Origin: Spirosomataceae bacterium TFI 002
GTDB taxonomy: Bacteria > Bacteroidota > Bacteroidia > Cytophagales > Spirosomataceae
Reading direction: 5' to 3'
Assembly: GCA_900230115.1 (NCBI GenBank)
Contig: LT907983.1
Coordinates: 3,177,001 to 3,241,000 of the forward strand
Length of the DNA: 64,000 nt
The first letter of the stretch is position 1. Every line of letters starts with the position of its first letter. The notes under the pieces are model-generated. The model was not told where the DNA came from. It was given only the letters and a program-made list of their open reading frames with translations, and searched no databases. The position numbers and the translations under genes are program-made. Shown here piece by piece: positions 25,385 to 35,852 of this stretch.

Positions 25385-28300
25385 ATGTTCAATTTTTTAA
25401 CTAAAAGCATTTCAAAGGTTTTCGGAACCAAATCGGATAGGGACGTAAAAAGCCTTTCCCCTTACGTAGATGCAACCAATGCAGAGTATGCCAAACTGCA
25501 ATCTCTTAACAACGATGATTTTAGATATAAAAGTCAAGAGTTAAAGGATGAAATTCAAGCTGGACTAAAGCATATTCAGGATGAAATTGATAGCCTAAAC
25601 AAGGAAGCGAGTGAAAATGCGGAATTAAGTATTGATCAAAAAGAAGACCTATACAAGCAAGTAGATGCTCTTAAATTGAAATACAATGAAGAGTTAGAAG
25701 TTATTTTGCTCGATATATTGCCAAGAGCGTTTGCGGTTATAAAAGAGACAGCACGCAGGTTCAAGGAAAATGACAATATCACAGTAAACGCTTCGCACCT
25801 TGATCGTGAGCTTGCTATGACTAAAGGCAATATTACAATTGAAGGCGATAATGCAATTTGGAATAGTGAATGGGAAGCAGCAGGAAATTTGCTTCGGTGG
25901 GATATGTTGCATTACGATGTTCAAATCATCGGTGGTGCTGCTCTTCACAAAGGAAACATTGCAGAGATGCAAACTGGTGAAGGAAAGACGTTGGTGGCAA
26001 CTTTTCCAGCTTTCTTAAATGCACTGGCTGGTAAAGGAGTTCATATTGTTACAGTTAACGACTATTTGGCAAAAAGAGACTCCGAATGGATGGCTCCAAT
26101 ATTTGAGTTTCACGGAATCACTTGTGACTGTATAGATAAATACCCAGCAAACTCTGAGGCAAGAAGAAAAGCTTACAACGCTGGAATTTGTTACGGAACA
26201 AACAATGAATTCGGATTCGATTACCTAAGAGATAATATGGTAAACGATCCAAAAGAGCTGGTTCAAAGAAATCACCACTTCGCAATGATTGATGAGGTCG
26301 ATTCGGTTTTGATCGATGACGCTCGTACACCACTTATCATTAGTGGACCAATGGCCAAAAAGGGTGACGAGGTTTTGTACAACTCTCTCAAACCAAGAAT
26401 TTCTATGCTGGTAGAAGCTCAAAAAGTCTTGGTGAATGGTTACCTGAACGAAGCTAAAAAATATTTGAAGGAAGGAAATAAGGCAGAAGGTGGTTTGCCT
26501 TTATTTAGAGCCCATAGAGGTTTACCAAAGAGTAAGCCATTGATTAAGTTCTTGTCGGAGCCTGGGATGAAAAAAACCTTGCTCGAAACTGAAGCAACTT
26601 ACATTGCAGAAAATAACAAGCTCATGCCTACGGCTGATGAGCCTTTGTATTTTACGATAGATGAGAAAAATAATGGTATAGAATTGACAGATAAGGGAAT
26701 TGACTTCCTTACTGGTCAAGATGAAGATCCTCAGTTTTTCATTATGCCAGAGATATCAATCATGATTGATGATATCGAGAAAAGCACAGAGCTTAGCGAG
26801 AAAGATAAAGTAATTAAGAAAGATGAGCTTATAAGAGATTACAGTACTAAAGCTGAGCGAATTCATGCTGTTAACCAATTGCTGAAAGCCTATTCACTTT
26901 TTGAAAAAGATGTGGATTATGTCTTAATGGATGGTAAGGTTAAGATTGTTGATGAGCAAACAGGTCGTGTAATGGATGGTCGTCGTTGGTCTGATGGACT
27001 TCACCAAGCGGTAGAAGCGAAAGAGAATGTAAAAGTTGAAGACTCTACTCAAACATACGCAACTATTACACTCCAAAACTATTTCAGGATGTATCACAAG
27101 CTTGCAGGTATGACTGGTACTGCAGAGACTGAGGCAGGTGAGTTTTGGAAAATATACAAATTGGATGTGATCTCAATCCCAACCAATAGACCTATTGTTA
27201 GAGACGATCGCGAAGATAAAATTTATAAGACTGTTCGTGAGAAGTACAATGCTGTTGCCGATGAAATTACCGAAATGGTAAACGAAGGTAGACCAGTTCT
27301 TGTGGGAACCACTAGTGTGGAAAATTCGGAAATTATTAGCCGTATGCTCACGTTAAGAAAAATTCCTCACAATGTATTGAATGCGAAACAACATGCTCGA
27401 GAGGCTGATATTGTAGCTGAGGCAGGAAAGTCTGGAACGGTTACTATTGCTACGAACATGGCCGGTAGAGGAACAGATATCAAGCTTTCTCCTGAAAGTA
27501 AAAGCTCTGGAGGTTTGGCAATTATAGGTACTGAGCGTCATGAATCTCGACGTGTTGACCGTCAGCTTCGTGGTCGTGCTGGTCGTCAAGGAGATCCAGG
27601 AGCGTCACAATTCTTTGTTTCTTTGGAAGATAACTTGATGCGACTTTTCGGTTCAGATAGAATTGCAAAGGTGATGGATAAAATGGGAATGGAAGAAGGC
27701 GAAGTGATTCAGCATTCTATGATTTCTAGTTCTATCGAACGAGCACAAAGAAAAGTAGAAGAAAATAACTTTGGAACAAGAAAGAGACTCATCGAGTACG
27801 ATGATGTCATGAATGTTCAGCGTGATACTATTTATAAGCGACGTAAGAATGCTCTTTTTGGAGATAGACTTTCTCTAGATATTGCGAATATCCTTTTTGA
27901 TTCATGTAGAGATATAGTGAATTCAACTCAAGGTAACTACGATGAGTTCGAAATCCGTTGCATGCAGCGACTTGGATTCAAGCCTGAGATTGAAAGAAAT
28001 GAATTTGAAGCAAAAGGTTCTGATGTTACTCACCAGCTTTTTGATTTAGCTCAAATCCAGTATAACAGAAAGAACGAGCTAATTGCATCTAATACTTTAC
28101 CTGTATTGGAAAAAGTTAAATTAGATCGCCAAGCATTGATTGATGAGCCATTTTTGGCCGTAGTAGGAGATGGAAATAAAAACATCGCCATTTTTGCCGA
28201 CATCCAAAAAACCATAGATACTAAAGGGCGAGAACTCATTACTGAGATGGAGAAGAATATCTCTCTATCAGTAATTGATCAAGAGTGGAAAGAGCATCTT

Positions 28301-28696
28301 AGGGATATGGATGATTTGAAGCAATCGGTTCAAAATGCTTCTTATGAGCAAAAAGACCCTCTTTTGATCTATAAATTTGAAGCTGTTGAATTGTTTCAAT
28401 CCTTCCTTGCAAGAGTAAATGCTGATATGATTTCATTCTTAATGAAAGCGAACATAGTAGAAATGCGTTTTCAGCAAGTTGCACCTCCAAAGAATGATAA
28501 GCCAAAACTTAGTACCAATAGAACTGATGGTGATAGTGGTGGAGCGTCTGCAGTACCTGCTCCAGCAAAAGCAACCAAGCTTGCAAGTAGAAATGACAAG
28601 GTTTCAGTCCAGTATAAAGATGGTACAGTTAAGAAAGACGTTAAATACAAGCATGTAGAGCAAGATGTATTAAGCGGAAATGCTGTTTTAGTTTAA
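25385..28696 (+). CDS. secA: Preprotein translocase ATPase SecA
   Basis: A 1103-aa cytoplasmic motor of the Sec export pathway. Walker A MQTGEGKT at about residues 195-202, DEVDSVLIDDARTPL at about 302, the GMTGTAETEAGEFWKIY block and NMAGRGTDIKLSP are all present. It is longer than E. coli SecA (901 aa) because of insertions usual in Bacteroidota. The C-terminus ends in VQYKDGTVKKDVKYKHVE... and has no CxCxSGxxYxxCHG zinc motif, also seen in other members of the phylum. The SDR gene follows after 4 bp. Confidence 0.97.
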   Translation: MFNFLTKSISKVFGTKSDRDVKSLSPYVDATNAEYAKLQSLNNDDFRYKSQELKDEIQAGLKHIQDEIDSLNKEASENAELSIDQKEDLYKQVDALKLKYNEELEVILLDILPRAFAVIKETARRFKENDNITVNASHLDRELAMTKGNITIEGDNAIWNSEWEAAGNLLRWDMLHYDVQIIGGAALHKGNIAEMQTGEGKTLVATFPAFLNALAGKGVHIVTVNDYLAKRDSEWMAPIFEFHGITCDCIDKYPANSEARRKAYNAGICYGTNNEFGFDYLRDNMVNDPKELVQRNHHFAMIDEVDSVLIDDARTPLIISGPMAKKGDEVLYNSLKPRISMLVEAQKVLVNGYLNEAKKYLKEGNKAEGGLPLFRAHRGLPKSKPLIKFLSEPGMKKTLLETEATYIAENNKLMPTADEPLYFTIDEKNNGIELTDKGIDFLTGQDEDPQFFIMPEISIMIDDIEKSTELSEKDKVIKKDELIRDYSTKAERIHAVNQLLKAYSLFEKDVDYVLMDGKVKIVDEQTGRVMDGRRWSDGLHQAVEAKENVKVEDSTQTYATITLQNYFRMYHKLAGMTGTAETEAGEFWKIYKLDVISIPTNRPIVRDDREDKIYKTVREKYNAVADEITEMVNEGRPVLVGTTSVENSEIISRMLTLRKIPHNVLNAKQHAREADIVAEAGKSGTVTIATNMAGRGTDIKLSPESKSSGGLAIIGTERHESRRVDRQLRGRAGRQGDPGASQFFVSLEDNLMRLFGSDRIAKVMDKMGMEEGEVIQHSMISSSIERAQRKVEENNFGTRKRLIEYDDVMNVQRDTIYKRRKNALFGDRLSLDIANILFDSCRDIVNSTQGNYDEFEIRCMQRLGFKPEIERNEFEAKGSDVTHQLFDLAQIQYNRKNELIASNTLPVLEKVKLDRQALIDEPFLAVVGDGNKNIAIFADIQKTIDTKGRELITEMEKNISLSVIDQEWKEHLRDMDDLKQSVQNASYEQKDPLLIYKFEAVELFQSFLARVNADMISFLMKANIVEMRFQQVAPPKNDKPKLSTNRTDGDSGGASAVPAPAKATKLASRNDKVSVQYKDGTVKKDVKYKHVEQDVLSGNAVLV

Positions 28697-28700
28697 TATT

Positions 28701-29498
28701 ATGACTCAAATAAAGGACAAAGTTGTCTGGATTACTGGTGCCTCTGCCGGAATAGGGAAGGCAACGGCGGAGCAAATGGCATTGAAAGGAGCTAGGCTTG
28801 TTCTTTCTGCAAGAAGAAAGGATAAGTTAGAAGAGCTGAAATCTAGTCTGGCTTTATCGGAGGAAGATGTGCTTGTACTCCCAATGGATATGAAAGACTT
28901 GTCTTCTTTTGAGTCTGCTTACGATACTGTTAAACGAAAGTTTGGTAAGGTTGACATTCTATTCAATAATGCTGGTATCTCGCAACGAGGATCTGTTATT
29001 GAAAGTACGGATCAAGTTTACCATGAGCTCATGGATGTGAATTACTGGGCTCCTGTAAAGCTTACCAAAATTGTCCTCAGTGATATGATTGCTGCTAAGT
29101 CAGGACATTTTATGGTGACAAGTAGTCTTTCTGGAAAATTTGGAAGTCCAATGAGATCAGGTTACTGTGCATCTAAGCATGCTCTTCATGGATTTTATGA
29201 CAGCCTAAGAACTGAGGTTTTTAAATATAATATTAAGGTAACCATTATTTGTCCCGGCTATATTAATACGGATATCAGTAAGAATGCCTTGGCTCCCGAT
29301 GGTCAAAAGCATGGTAAAATGGATACCAACCAAGAGCAGGGTTTATCTGTGCAGAAATGTGCTTCTCAAATTGTTAAGGCAGTAGAGAAAAACAAGACAG
29401 AAGTATACATGGGAGGTAAAGAGGTATTCGGGGTGTATCTTAAACGTTTTCTTCCCAGTGTCCTCGAAAAAATACTGATTGGGCAAGCCCCAAAGTGA
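28701..29498 (+). CDS. Short-chain dehydrogenase/reductase
   Basis: A 265-aa classical SDR: TGASAGIG (12-19) for cofactor binding, NNAG (89-92), Ser141/142 and Tyr155-x-x-x-Lys159 (YCASK). Arg38-Arg39 after the second strand (SARRKDK) favours NADP. The C-terminal lobe (YMGGKEVFGVYLKRFLP) resembles the DHRS7-like group of SDRs. It starts 4 bp after secA, so it is probably co-transcribed. The substrate is unknown. Confidence 0.85.
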   Translation: MTQIKDKVVWITGASAGIGKATAEQMALKGARLVLSARRKDKLEELKSSLALSEEDVLVLPMDMKDLSSFESAYDTVKRKFGKVDILFNNAGISQRGSVIESTDQVYHELMDVNYWAPVKLTKIVLSDMIAAKSGHFMVTSSLSGKFGSPMRSGYCASKHALHGFYDSLRTEVFKYNIKVTIICPGYINTDISKNALAPDGQKHGKMDTNQEQGLSVQKCASQIVKAVEKNKTEVYMGGKEVFGVYLKRFLPSVLEKILIGQAPK

Positions 29499-29683
29499 TT
29501 TTTGGGATATAAGAATTCTTAGATGTGATATTTCAAAATTCAGCTAGGATATTCTGCATATTGCTTTAATGTGGTATTAGCTATATTGAGAATTGGAGTA
29601 AAAACCTCCATTTTATTTTGACGTTCCTATGTTTTCAGCTTTTCAATATACGATCGTATAAATATTAAGATAGATTAAGTCTT

Positions 29684-29733
29684 TTAGATATTATTCGTAT
29701 TGTTTGGTATTATTCTAACATTTTTGGAATTTT
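29684..29733 (+). promoter_or_regulatory. 50-bp upstream element shared by SusC 2 and SusC 3
   Basis: Aligned by hand without gaps to 35871-35920, 43 of 50 bases agree. The strongest block is TATTATTCTAAYATTTTTGG. The element ends 80 bp before the ATG. It is probably the promoter core or an activator site. The nearest -7-like string is TATTGTTTG (29698-29706), one base longer than the consensus. Confidence 0.55.
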
Positions 29734-29793
29734 AATGGGTAATAATTTTAATCTTCTGCTACGGAGATTTATTATTATTTTTTTTATCTATTT

Positions 29794-29813
29794 ACACCTT
29801 AATAACAAACTGT
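29794..29813 (+). repeat. Leader segment identical to that of SusC 3
   Basis: The 20 bases before the ATG (ACACCTTAATAACAAACTGT) and the first five coding bases are identical to 35982-36006. The distance to the upstream element is also kept (60 versus 61 bp). Confidence 0.7.
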
Positions 29814-32800
29814 ATGAATAAAATTTTATTAGTTATGGTGTTGTCCTTACTGAGCATTTTTGCTTTTGGGCAAACCATTGAGATTAGAGGTAAAGTAACC
29901 GCTGCAGATGATGGCACTGGGCTACCGGGTGTTTCTGTTTCCGAAAATGGAACTACAAAGGGTACGATGTCAGATGCCCAAGGGAATTACAAGATTACTT
30001 CGACCAAAGGAAGTACATTATTGTTTTCATTTGTAGGAATGGTTAGCCAGAAGGTTTTTGTAGGAAACCAAAGCACAATCAATGTTTCTCTTGTTAGTGA
30101 CGACATGACATTGAATGAAATTGTGGTCACGGCTGGTGGGTTAACAGCTCAAAGAAGGGAGCTTGGAAACCAAGCAACTACTATAAGAGCAAAGGAAATT
30201 ACCCAAGGAAAATCTTCCAACATTGCTGCTGGTCTGTCTGGTAAAGTGCCGGGGCTGTTGGTTAGTGGTGTTAGTGGAGGTGTAAATCCAAGCTATCGTA
30301 TAATCCTTAGAGGTAACCGTTCATTGACTGGGAACAATCAGGCTCTTATTGTAATTGACAACATGATTTCCACTTCAGATATTTTGGGAAACATTAATCC
30401 AGAAGACATTCAAGATATTCAAGTATTGAATGGTGCAGGTGCTGCCGCTCTTTATGGATCTGATGCATCAAATGGTGCCTTAATTGTTACTACCAAAAAA
30501 GGTCAGTCAGGAAAGTCAGAGTTTAAGGTTTCACACACCACTACATTAGAAGATGTGAGTTACCTTCCACAAATTCAAAGTCGTTTTGGTTCTGGAACAA
30601 CTCCAGATGATGTTCCTACTTACACTCCTTATGAAAATCAGCAATACGGCCCAGCATTGGATGGTTCATTGGTTCAAATAGGAAAGCCCCTTCAAGATGG
30701 TTCTATTCAAACGGTTGATTATTCTCCTAAGAACTCTAGATATGATTTCTGGGAAACTGGTGTTGCGAATCAAACTGACATTAGTTTAAATTCAGGTAAT
30801 GAAACTGGTACATTTTATATGTCTGGTCAGTTCTTTGACCAAAAGTCTACCGTTCCTTTCGAAGGGTACAAGCGATATAGTATTAGGGCAAATAGTACTA
30901 GAAATATCAACAAGAATTTAGTTGCTACTTTCAATACTAACTTTATCGCAAATAGATATGACAGAAGTGCTCAAACTGGTACAGCTTACGAGAACTTATT
31001 AATGTCTCCTTCTCAAGTTGATGTTACTAAATATAAGGATTGGAGAAATGATCCATTTGCTAATCCAAATGGGTATTACAATGAGTACTATGACAACCCA
31101 TACTTTACTTTGGAAAACAGTAGATCTATTTCAAGAAATGACTACTTGCAAGGTAACGTAGAGTTAAAGTGGAATCCAATTGATCCTTTAACTTTCATAG
31201 CAAGGACGGGTATTACAACTAGGAACTATTCTGGGAAAAATACTTACGGCAAATTTATATTTTCTGATTATACCAAAAGCATTTCAGGAGGATCTAAAAC
31301 TGATATCGCGGGAAGTGTAGATGACTTTAGTGGCTATACTTTTCAGTTAGTTAATGATTTCATAGCCGAATATAAAGGTCGTGTTTCTGAAGACTTCACA
31401 TATAGTATTGTTGGTGGATTAACTTTAAGAGAGAACGCAAGTAAGAACTTGGGTGTCTCTGCCAATGGCTTGGTAATTGATGGGTTGTATAACATCTCTA
31501 ACAGTTTGAATAATCCTGGAGCTGGAGAAGGAAGTTCTTTAGAAAGACAAATTGGACTTTTCGGAAAAGCTCAGTTGGGGTATAAAGATTTCTTGTATTT
31601 AAATGTTACAGGAAGAAATGACTGGAGATCTGTACTTGCTGCCGAAAATAGATCCTTCTTCTACCCATCTGCTGACTTCTCATTTATTGCAACAGATGCA
31701 TTGCCAGTTTTGAGAGATGTCGACGTTCTTGAAACTTTAAAACTAAGAGGTGGATATTCAAAAGTAGGTCAAGTTAATATCGGGCCTTATGCTCTTAACT
31801 CTACATTCTCTCAGGCTTATGGTTATCCATATGCAACTGGGCCTGGATTTACTCAAAATAATACATTGGTTTCTTCAAAAATTAACCCTGAGATCACAAC
31901 TGGGTTAGAAGCTGGTTTAGATTTTGAGTTGAGACCATGGAGAATTAGTGGAGGATTGACATTGTATCAAACAAATACAGTGGATCAAACAATTTCTGTT
32001 GCAGTTTCTTCTTCTGCTGGATATAGTAATTTATTAACTAATGTTGGAGAAGTACAAAACAAAGGATTGGAGGCAATCATAGATTTAACTCCTATCAGAG
32101 TTCAGAATGGTGTTGAAATTGGAATTGGTATGAATTATACCGTTAACAGAAATGAAGTAATTTCTTTGTCAGATCAGTCAGATGAGCTTGTGCTTTCTAG
32201 CTCTGGGACAGCGTCAAGGATTTTAGCAAAAGTAGGATCACCTTTCCCTTTATTACAGGTTACTCAGTATAACAGAGATCCACAAGGAAGAATTATTGTA
32301 GATGCAAAAACAGGATTTCCTTCAACTGATGGAACATTTTATGATAAAGGTGTAACAAATTCACCTCAAATCTTTGGTGTAAATACTAGAATTGGATACA
32401 AAGGTTTTAAATTCTATACTTTGTTTGAATATAGAACTGGAGCTTACATCTATAATGCCGTTACAACTGGGTATGACTTCTCAGGTGCAGGTATAAGAAC
32501 AACTTGGTATAACCGCGATCGTTTCGTAATTCCAAATTCTTCGTATCTAAATTCAGAAGGAAACTATGTTGAGAATACAAATATTACGACAAGGACTGGT
32601 GGAGCAGATTTCTGGACAGATGGTACAAGAAACAGAGATATTGGAGAAAATTATGCTAACTCCTCTGCCTTCTGGAAAATAAGAGAAGCTTCTTTGTCTT
32701 ATAATTTACCTTCTGATATCATTACAAAAATGAAGTTTTTGAATCAGGCATCTATTAGTGTGCAAGGTAGAAACCTATTTATATGGACGCCAGACTCAAA

Positions 32801-32921
32801 CCTTTACACAGATCCTGAGTATAGTGCGAATGGATCAGGTAACAATGCTGTTGGATTTACCAACTTAAATCAAACTCCTCCAGCAAGGTATTACGGGGTG
32901 ACTTTATCATTAACTTTTTAA
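29814..32921 (+). CDS. SusC/RagA-type TonB-linked outer-membrane transporter 2
   Basis: A 1035-aa protein: signal peptide (about 1-19, ending FGQ), carboxypeptidase-regulatory-like domain (GKVTAADDGTGLPGVSV), TonB box LNEIVVTAGG, plug with AAALYGSDASNGALIVTT, and a barrel ending YYGVTLSLTF. No STN domain. It is more similar in its N-terminal architecture and leader to SusC 3 than to SusC 1. It forms a three-gene unit with SusD 2 and a DUF1735-type lipoprotein. The substrate is unknown. Confidence 0.95.
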   Translation: MNKILLVMVLSLLSIFAFGQTIEIRGKVTAADDGTGLPGVSVSENGTTKGTMSDAQGNYKITSTKGSTLLFSFVGMVSQKVFVGNQSTINVSLVSDDMTLNEIVVTAGGLTAQRRELGNQATTIRAKEITQGKSSNIAAGLSGKVPGLLVSGVSGGVNPSYRIILRGNRSLTGNNQALIVIDNMISTSDILGNINPEDIQDIQVLNGAGAAALYGSDASNGALIVTTKKGQSGKSEFKVSHTTTLEDVSYLPQIQSRFGSGTTPDDVPTYTPYENQQYGPALDGSLVQIGKPLQDGSIQTVDYSPKNSRYDFWETGVANQTDISLNSGNETGTFYMSGQFFDQKSTVPFEGYKRYSIRANSTRNINKNLVATFNTNFIANRYDRSAQTGTAYENLLMSPSQVDVTKYKDWRNDPFANPNGYYNEYYDNPYFTLENSRSISRNDYLQGNVELKWNPIDPLTFIARTGITTRNYSGKNTYGKFIFSDYTKSISGGSKTDIAGSVDDFSGYTFQLVNDFIAEYKGRVSEDFTYSIVGGLTLRENASKNLGVSANGLVIDGLYNISNSLNNPGAGEGSSLERQIGLFGKAQLGYKDFLYLNVTGRNDWRSVLAAENRSFFYPSADFSFIATDALPVLRDVDVLETLKLRGGYSKVGQVNIGPYALNSTFSQAYGYPYATGPGFTQNNTLVSSKINPEITTGLEAGLDFELRPWRISGGLTLYQTNTVDQTISVAVSSSAGYSNLLTNVGEVQNKGLEAIIDLTPIRVQNGVEIGIGMNYTVNRNEVISLSDQSDELVLSSSGTASRILAKVGSPFPLLQVTQYNRDPQGRIIVDAKTGFPSTDGTFYDKGVTNSPQIFGVNTRIGYKGFKFYTLFEYRTGAYIYNAVTTGYDFSGAGIRTTWYNRDRFVIPNSSYLNSEGNYVENTNITTRTGGADFWTDGTRNRDIGENYANSSAFWKIREASLSYNLPSDIITKMKFLNQASISVQGRNLFIWTPDSNLYTDPEYSANGSGNNAVGFTNLNQTPPARYYGVTLSLTF

Positions 32922-32932
32922 TTTGATCGAAA

Positions 32933-34489
32933 ATGAATAAATATAAAATTTTAGGTGTACTTAGCTTTTTTCTATTGCTGAGCACATCATGTCAAGATTA
33001 TTTAGATATCAACACCAATCCTAACTCGGCAACAAGTGCAACACCAGACTTGGTTTTGCCACAAGCAATTGTTGGATTTGCTAACATATCTAATCAGTTT
33101 AATGCTTACGGTGGTCACTTTGGTGGATATATTGCTAATGCTGGAGGGTTCTCTGGATTTGGGAACTTGTTTAATTACAACTTAGTACCTGCCAACTACA
33201 ACGGACTATGGGTAAATTCATATGACAACCTTCAAGATCTTAATTATGTAATTAAAGAAACTGAAGGAAAAGATGAGTTAGCCTATTACAATGCTGCTGC
33301 CACCATATTAATGGCTGCAGGCTATCAAAGGTTGGTCGATACTTTTAATGATGTTCCTTATTCTGAGGCACTTAGCAGTGATGAGACTTTGATTCCTAAG
33401 TACGATGATGCAAGTACCATTTATGCTAGCTTATTCGCGAACTTGGATAATGCGATTAAGTTGATTGATAATGCAAAATTTCCTCTTAGCCTAAACGGTT
33501 CTTCTGATCCGCTTTTTGCAGGAAACATGACGTCTTGGAAAAGATTCGCAAATACGTTGAGGTTGAGAATGTCCTTGAGAACCGATGGAGCTTTGACTGG
33601 AATAGATTCCTCAATTGGTTTCTTAAATACTGACGCAATTGTGAATCCTGGTTATGTAAAAGATAAGCCAAATCCATTATGGGCAACTTGGGGATACACT
33701 ACTACAGGTACTTTATCAAACTCATCTCGAATTCCAACAAAATTTAGTTTTGGTTTTTATGACGGAAATAAGTTGGCTGATGCTGGTAGAGGAGGCGTAA
33801 TTTTCAAAAGCTTTAGCGTTGGTGGTACTGCAACTCCAGTTAATCAACTTGGAAACGAAGTAGACAATCCAGCTATTATTACCAACTATCCAACTTGGTA
33901 TACTGGAACTTATAGCTCATCTTCAAGTATTTCTAATGCATTGGGAGTATTGAAAGGACCTTCTCAAGGTCAAGTTCTTATGCTTCATGCCGAATCATTG
34001 TTCTTGCAGTCAGAAGCAAGACTAAGAGGGATTTTAACTGATGGTGACTTTGCAGCTGATTTTAATGCAGGTATCAAGGCGTCATATACCTATCTGTACA
34101 AAGATGTTACGAATGTATTATCGCCAGATAAGGATGTAAATGCAGATTTTGAGGCATATAAATTAGCAAACGAGGGTAAGTACTTGGTGAATATCAGTGC
34201 TGCAAATGGACAAACGGAACAGTTGGAAGCGATTATTACTCAAAAGTATATCGCTCTTAACATGATTAATTCGGATGAAAGTTGGAATGAGTATAGGAGA
34301 ACTGGTTTTCCGAAAACAGATCCAAAGGGAACTGCGTATGAGAACATGGCAGCTTTGCTTTCTAACTCAACAAGGCCAGATAAGCTACCAACACGAGTGC
34401 TTTATCCATCTTCGGAGCAGTCGTATAACTCATCTAATTATAAAGCAATTGATCAATTTTCAGACAAAATATTCTGGGATAAAAATTAA
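32933..34489 (+). CDS. SusD-like (SusD-like_2 type) nutrient-binding lipoprotein 2
   Basis: A 518-aa lipoprotein (lipobox STSC, Cys20). The N-terminus DYLDINTNPNSATSATPDLVLP and the later RLVDTFNDVPYSEAL and WKRFANTLRLRMSLR blocks are typical of the SusD-like_2 group, which pairs with SusC proteins often handling non-starch or peptide-like ligands. It begins 11 bp after SusC 2. Confidence 0.92.
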   Translation: MNKYKILGVLSFFLLLSTSCQDYLDINTNPNSATSATPDLVLPQAIVGFANISNQFNAYGGHFGGYIANAGGFSGFGNLFNYNLVPANYNGLWVNSYDNLQDLNYVIKETEGKDELAYYNAAATILMAAGYQRLVDTFNDVPYSEALSSDETLIPKYDDASTIYASLFANLDNAIKLIDNAKFPLSLNGSSDPLFAGNMTSWKRFANTLRLRMSLRTDGALTGIDSSIGFLNTDAIVNPGYVKDKPNPLWATWGYTTTGTLSNSSRIPTKFSFGFYDGNKLADAGRGGVIFKSFSVGGTATPVNQLGNEVDNPAIITNYPTWYTGTYSSSSSISNALGVLKGPSQGQVLMLHAESLFLQSEARLRGILTDGDFAADFNAGIKASYTYLYKDVTNVLSPDKDVNADFEAYKLANEGKYLVNISAANGQTEQLEAIITQKYIALNMINSDESWNEYRRTGFPKTDPKGTAYENMAALLSNSTRPDKLPTRVLYPSSEQSYNSSNYKAIDQFSDKIFWDKN

Positions 34490-34497
34490 TAATATCT

Positions 34498-35346
34498 ATG
34501 AAAAATATTTTAAATATATTCGCATTTTTGGTTCTTGCTTTGGTTGCAACATCTTGTTTGGATGATGAACTTACATTGGATCCAAAGAATTCGATAAACG
34601 TAATCGAATTTAAGAACCCAGCACTTTTTGCTTCCCCATCAGGTAGTACTTATTCTTTATATGCTGCTGCTTTTGATTTTGCAGATGAGGTAGATTATCC
34701 TGTTACAGTTAGTTACTCTGGAGCCAATGTTGCTCCTCAGGATATTAAAATTGACCTTGCAATAAATCAAGCGGCAATTACACAGTATAATGAAGAACAA
34801 GGAGCTCATTTTGATCTTCTACCACCAGATTTGTATACTATTCCTACTCAAGTTACAATCTTGAAAGGGCAGAGAACTGCTGTTGTGGATTTAAAAATAA
34901 AGTCAAGTAAGCTGCCTTTTGATAAGTCTTATGTTTTACCACTTCAAATTGTAAGTGCATCTAGTGGTGTAATTAGTGGGAACTTTGAAACCATTTTAAT
35001 TAATGTAATTCCAAAGAACCCTTATGATGGTGTGTATACTTACACTACTTCGGCTAATACGTCATTGGTTCCGAATGCTACTAAAACTTTAACTTTGGTG
35101 ACATTAAACGGAACTACAGTTAAGTTGCTTCCAGGGTTGTTAGGTACTTATTCTAATGAGGTAACTTATACAGTTGATCCGGAGACAAACCAAGTTACTG
35201 TAACTTGTCCTTCTTTAGGAGTTCAAACTCCTCAAGATACAAGAAGTAAATGGGATCCTGTAAATAAAGTCATGACCGTTTTCTGGAAACAAGGAAATGG
35301 AGGAAGGACTTTTGAAGAAGTATTTACTTACAAAGGTTCTAGATAA
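34498..35346 (+). CDS. DUF1735/BT_3987-type surface lipoprotein
   Basis: A 282-aa lipoprotein (lipobox ATSC, Cys20). Residues about 30-165 match the DUF1735-type beta-sandwich pattern (DYPVTVSYSGANVAPQDIKI, ITQYNEEQGAHFDLLPPDLY, SYVLPLQIVSASSG), and a second beta domain follows (about 175-282, PYDGVYTYT..., TFEEVFTYKG). Such proteins usually sit third in SusCD loci and bind ligand at the surface. It starts 8 bp after SusD 2 and is followed by a strong terminator. Confidence 0.82.
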   Translation: MKNILNIFAFLVLALVATSCLDDELTLDPKNSINVIEFKNPALFASPSGSTYSLYAAAFDFADEVDYPVTVSYSGANVAPQDIKIDLAINQAAITQYNEEQGAHFDLLPPDLYTIPTQVTILKGQRTAVVDLKIKSSKLPFDKSYVLPLQIVSASSGVISGNFETILINVIPKNPYDGVYTYTTSANTSLVPNATKTLTLVTLNGTTVKLLPGLLGTYSNEVTYTVDPETNQVTVTCPSLGVQTPQDTRSKWDPVNKVMTVFWKQGNGGRTFEEVFTYKGSR

Positions 35347-35400
35347 ATTAACTTGAGCTGATAAGTTTTAATAAAATACACTTCGTATGAGGTGGTTTCT

Positions 35401-35435
35401 AAACGGTTTGCCAAAAAAAATGGCAAACCGTTTTT
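35401..35435 (+). terminator. Intrinsic terminator after the SusC 2 unit
   Basis: A perfect 13-bp stem (AAACGGTTTGCCA / TGGCAAACCGTTT) with a 7-A loop and a following T-run. Confidence 0.93.
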
Positions 35436-35852
35436 ATTTGGCTTCAACCCAAAGTTATATTTTCGAGTGAGTTCTCTTTACTTTGAGTCAGAATTATTGG
35501 TTGAAATAAAAAGGTATTAAGTGAGGTGTTTTGTAGCTCCTTGAGTTTCATTAAATAAAACAAATGAATTTAGGTACAATGCGGAATTGGTTTAGAAGGC
35601 TGATATGGTTCGGGTATCTTTTATTTGGGTATGTAAAAATAGGGTGGTCCAATTGTTAAATTTTACAAAAAAATAATATGGACACTTTGTTGGATGGTCT
35701 AATTCGATAATACAAAAGCAAAAGACGTAATTTATTTTTGGGAAATTAAAATTTTTCTAAAGTGATATTTGCCCAAATTTTGAGATATAAATTTCATTTG
35801 AAGTGGGGCTATTGTATTGCTATTTTCTAAAGTATAGAATTAAATGGCTCTT

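Larger units (their letters stand above)
29499..29813 (+). other. 315-bp intergenic region upstream of SusC 2
   Basis: No ORF or terminator is convincing. It contains a perfect 14-bp palindrome TATACGATCGTATA (29647-29660), the 50-bp element shared with SusC 3, and the shared leader directly before the ATG. Confidence 0.6.

Noticed and set aside
28550-28696. Possible truncation of SecA because the C-terminal zinc-binding motif is missing
   Set aside because: The C-terminus ends in the VQY.DGTVKKDVKYK block that I recall from other Bacteroidota SecA proteins, so this looks like the normal form for the phylum.
29470-29510. CCCAAA / TTTGGG hairpin at the SDR stop as a terminator
   Set aside because: The stem overlaps the stop codon and no T-tract follows.
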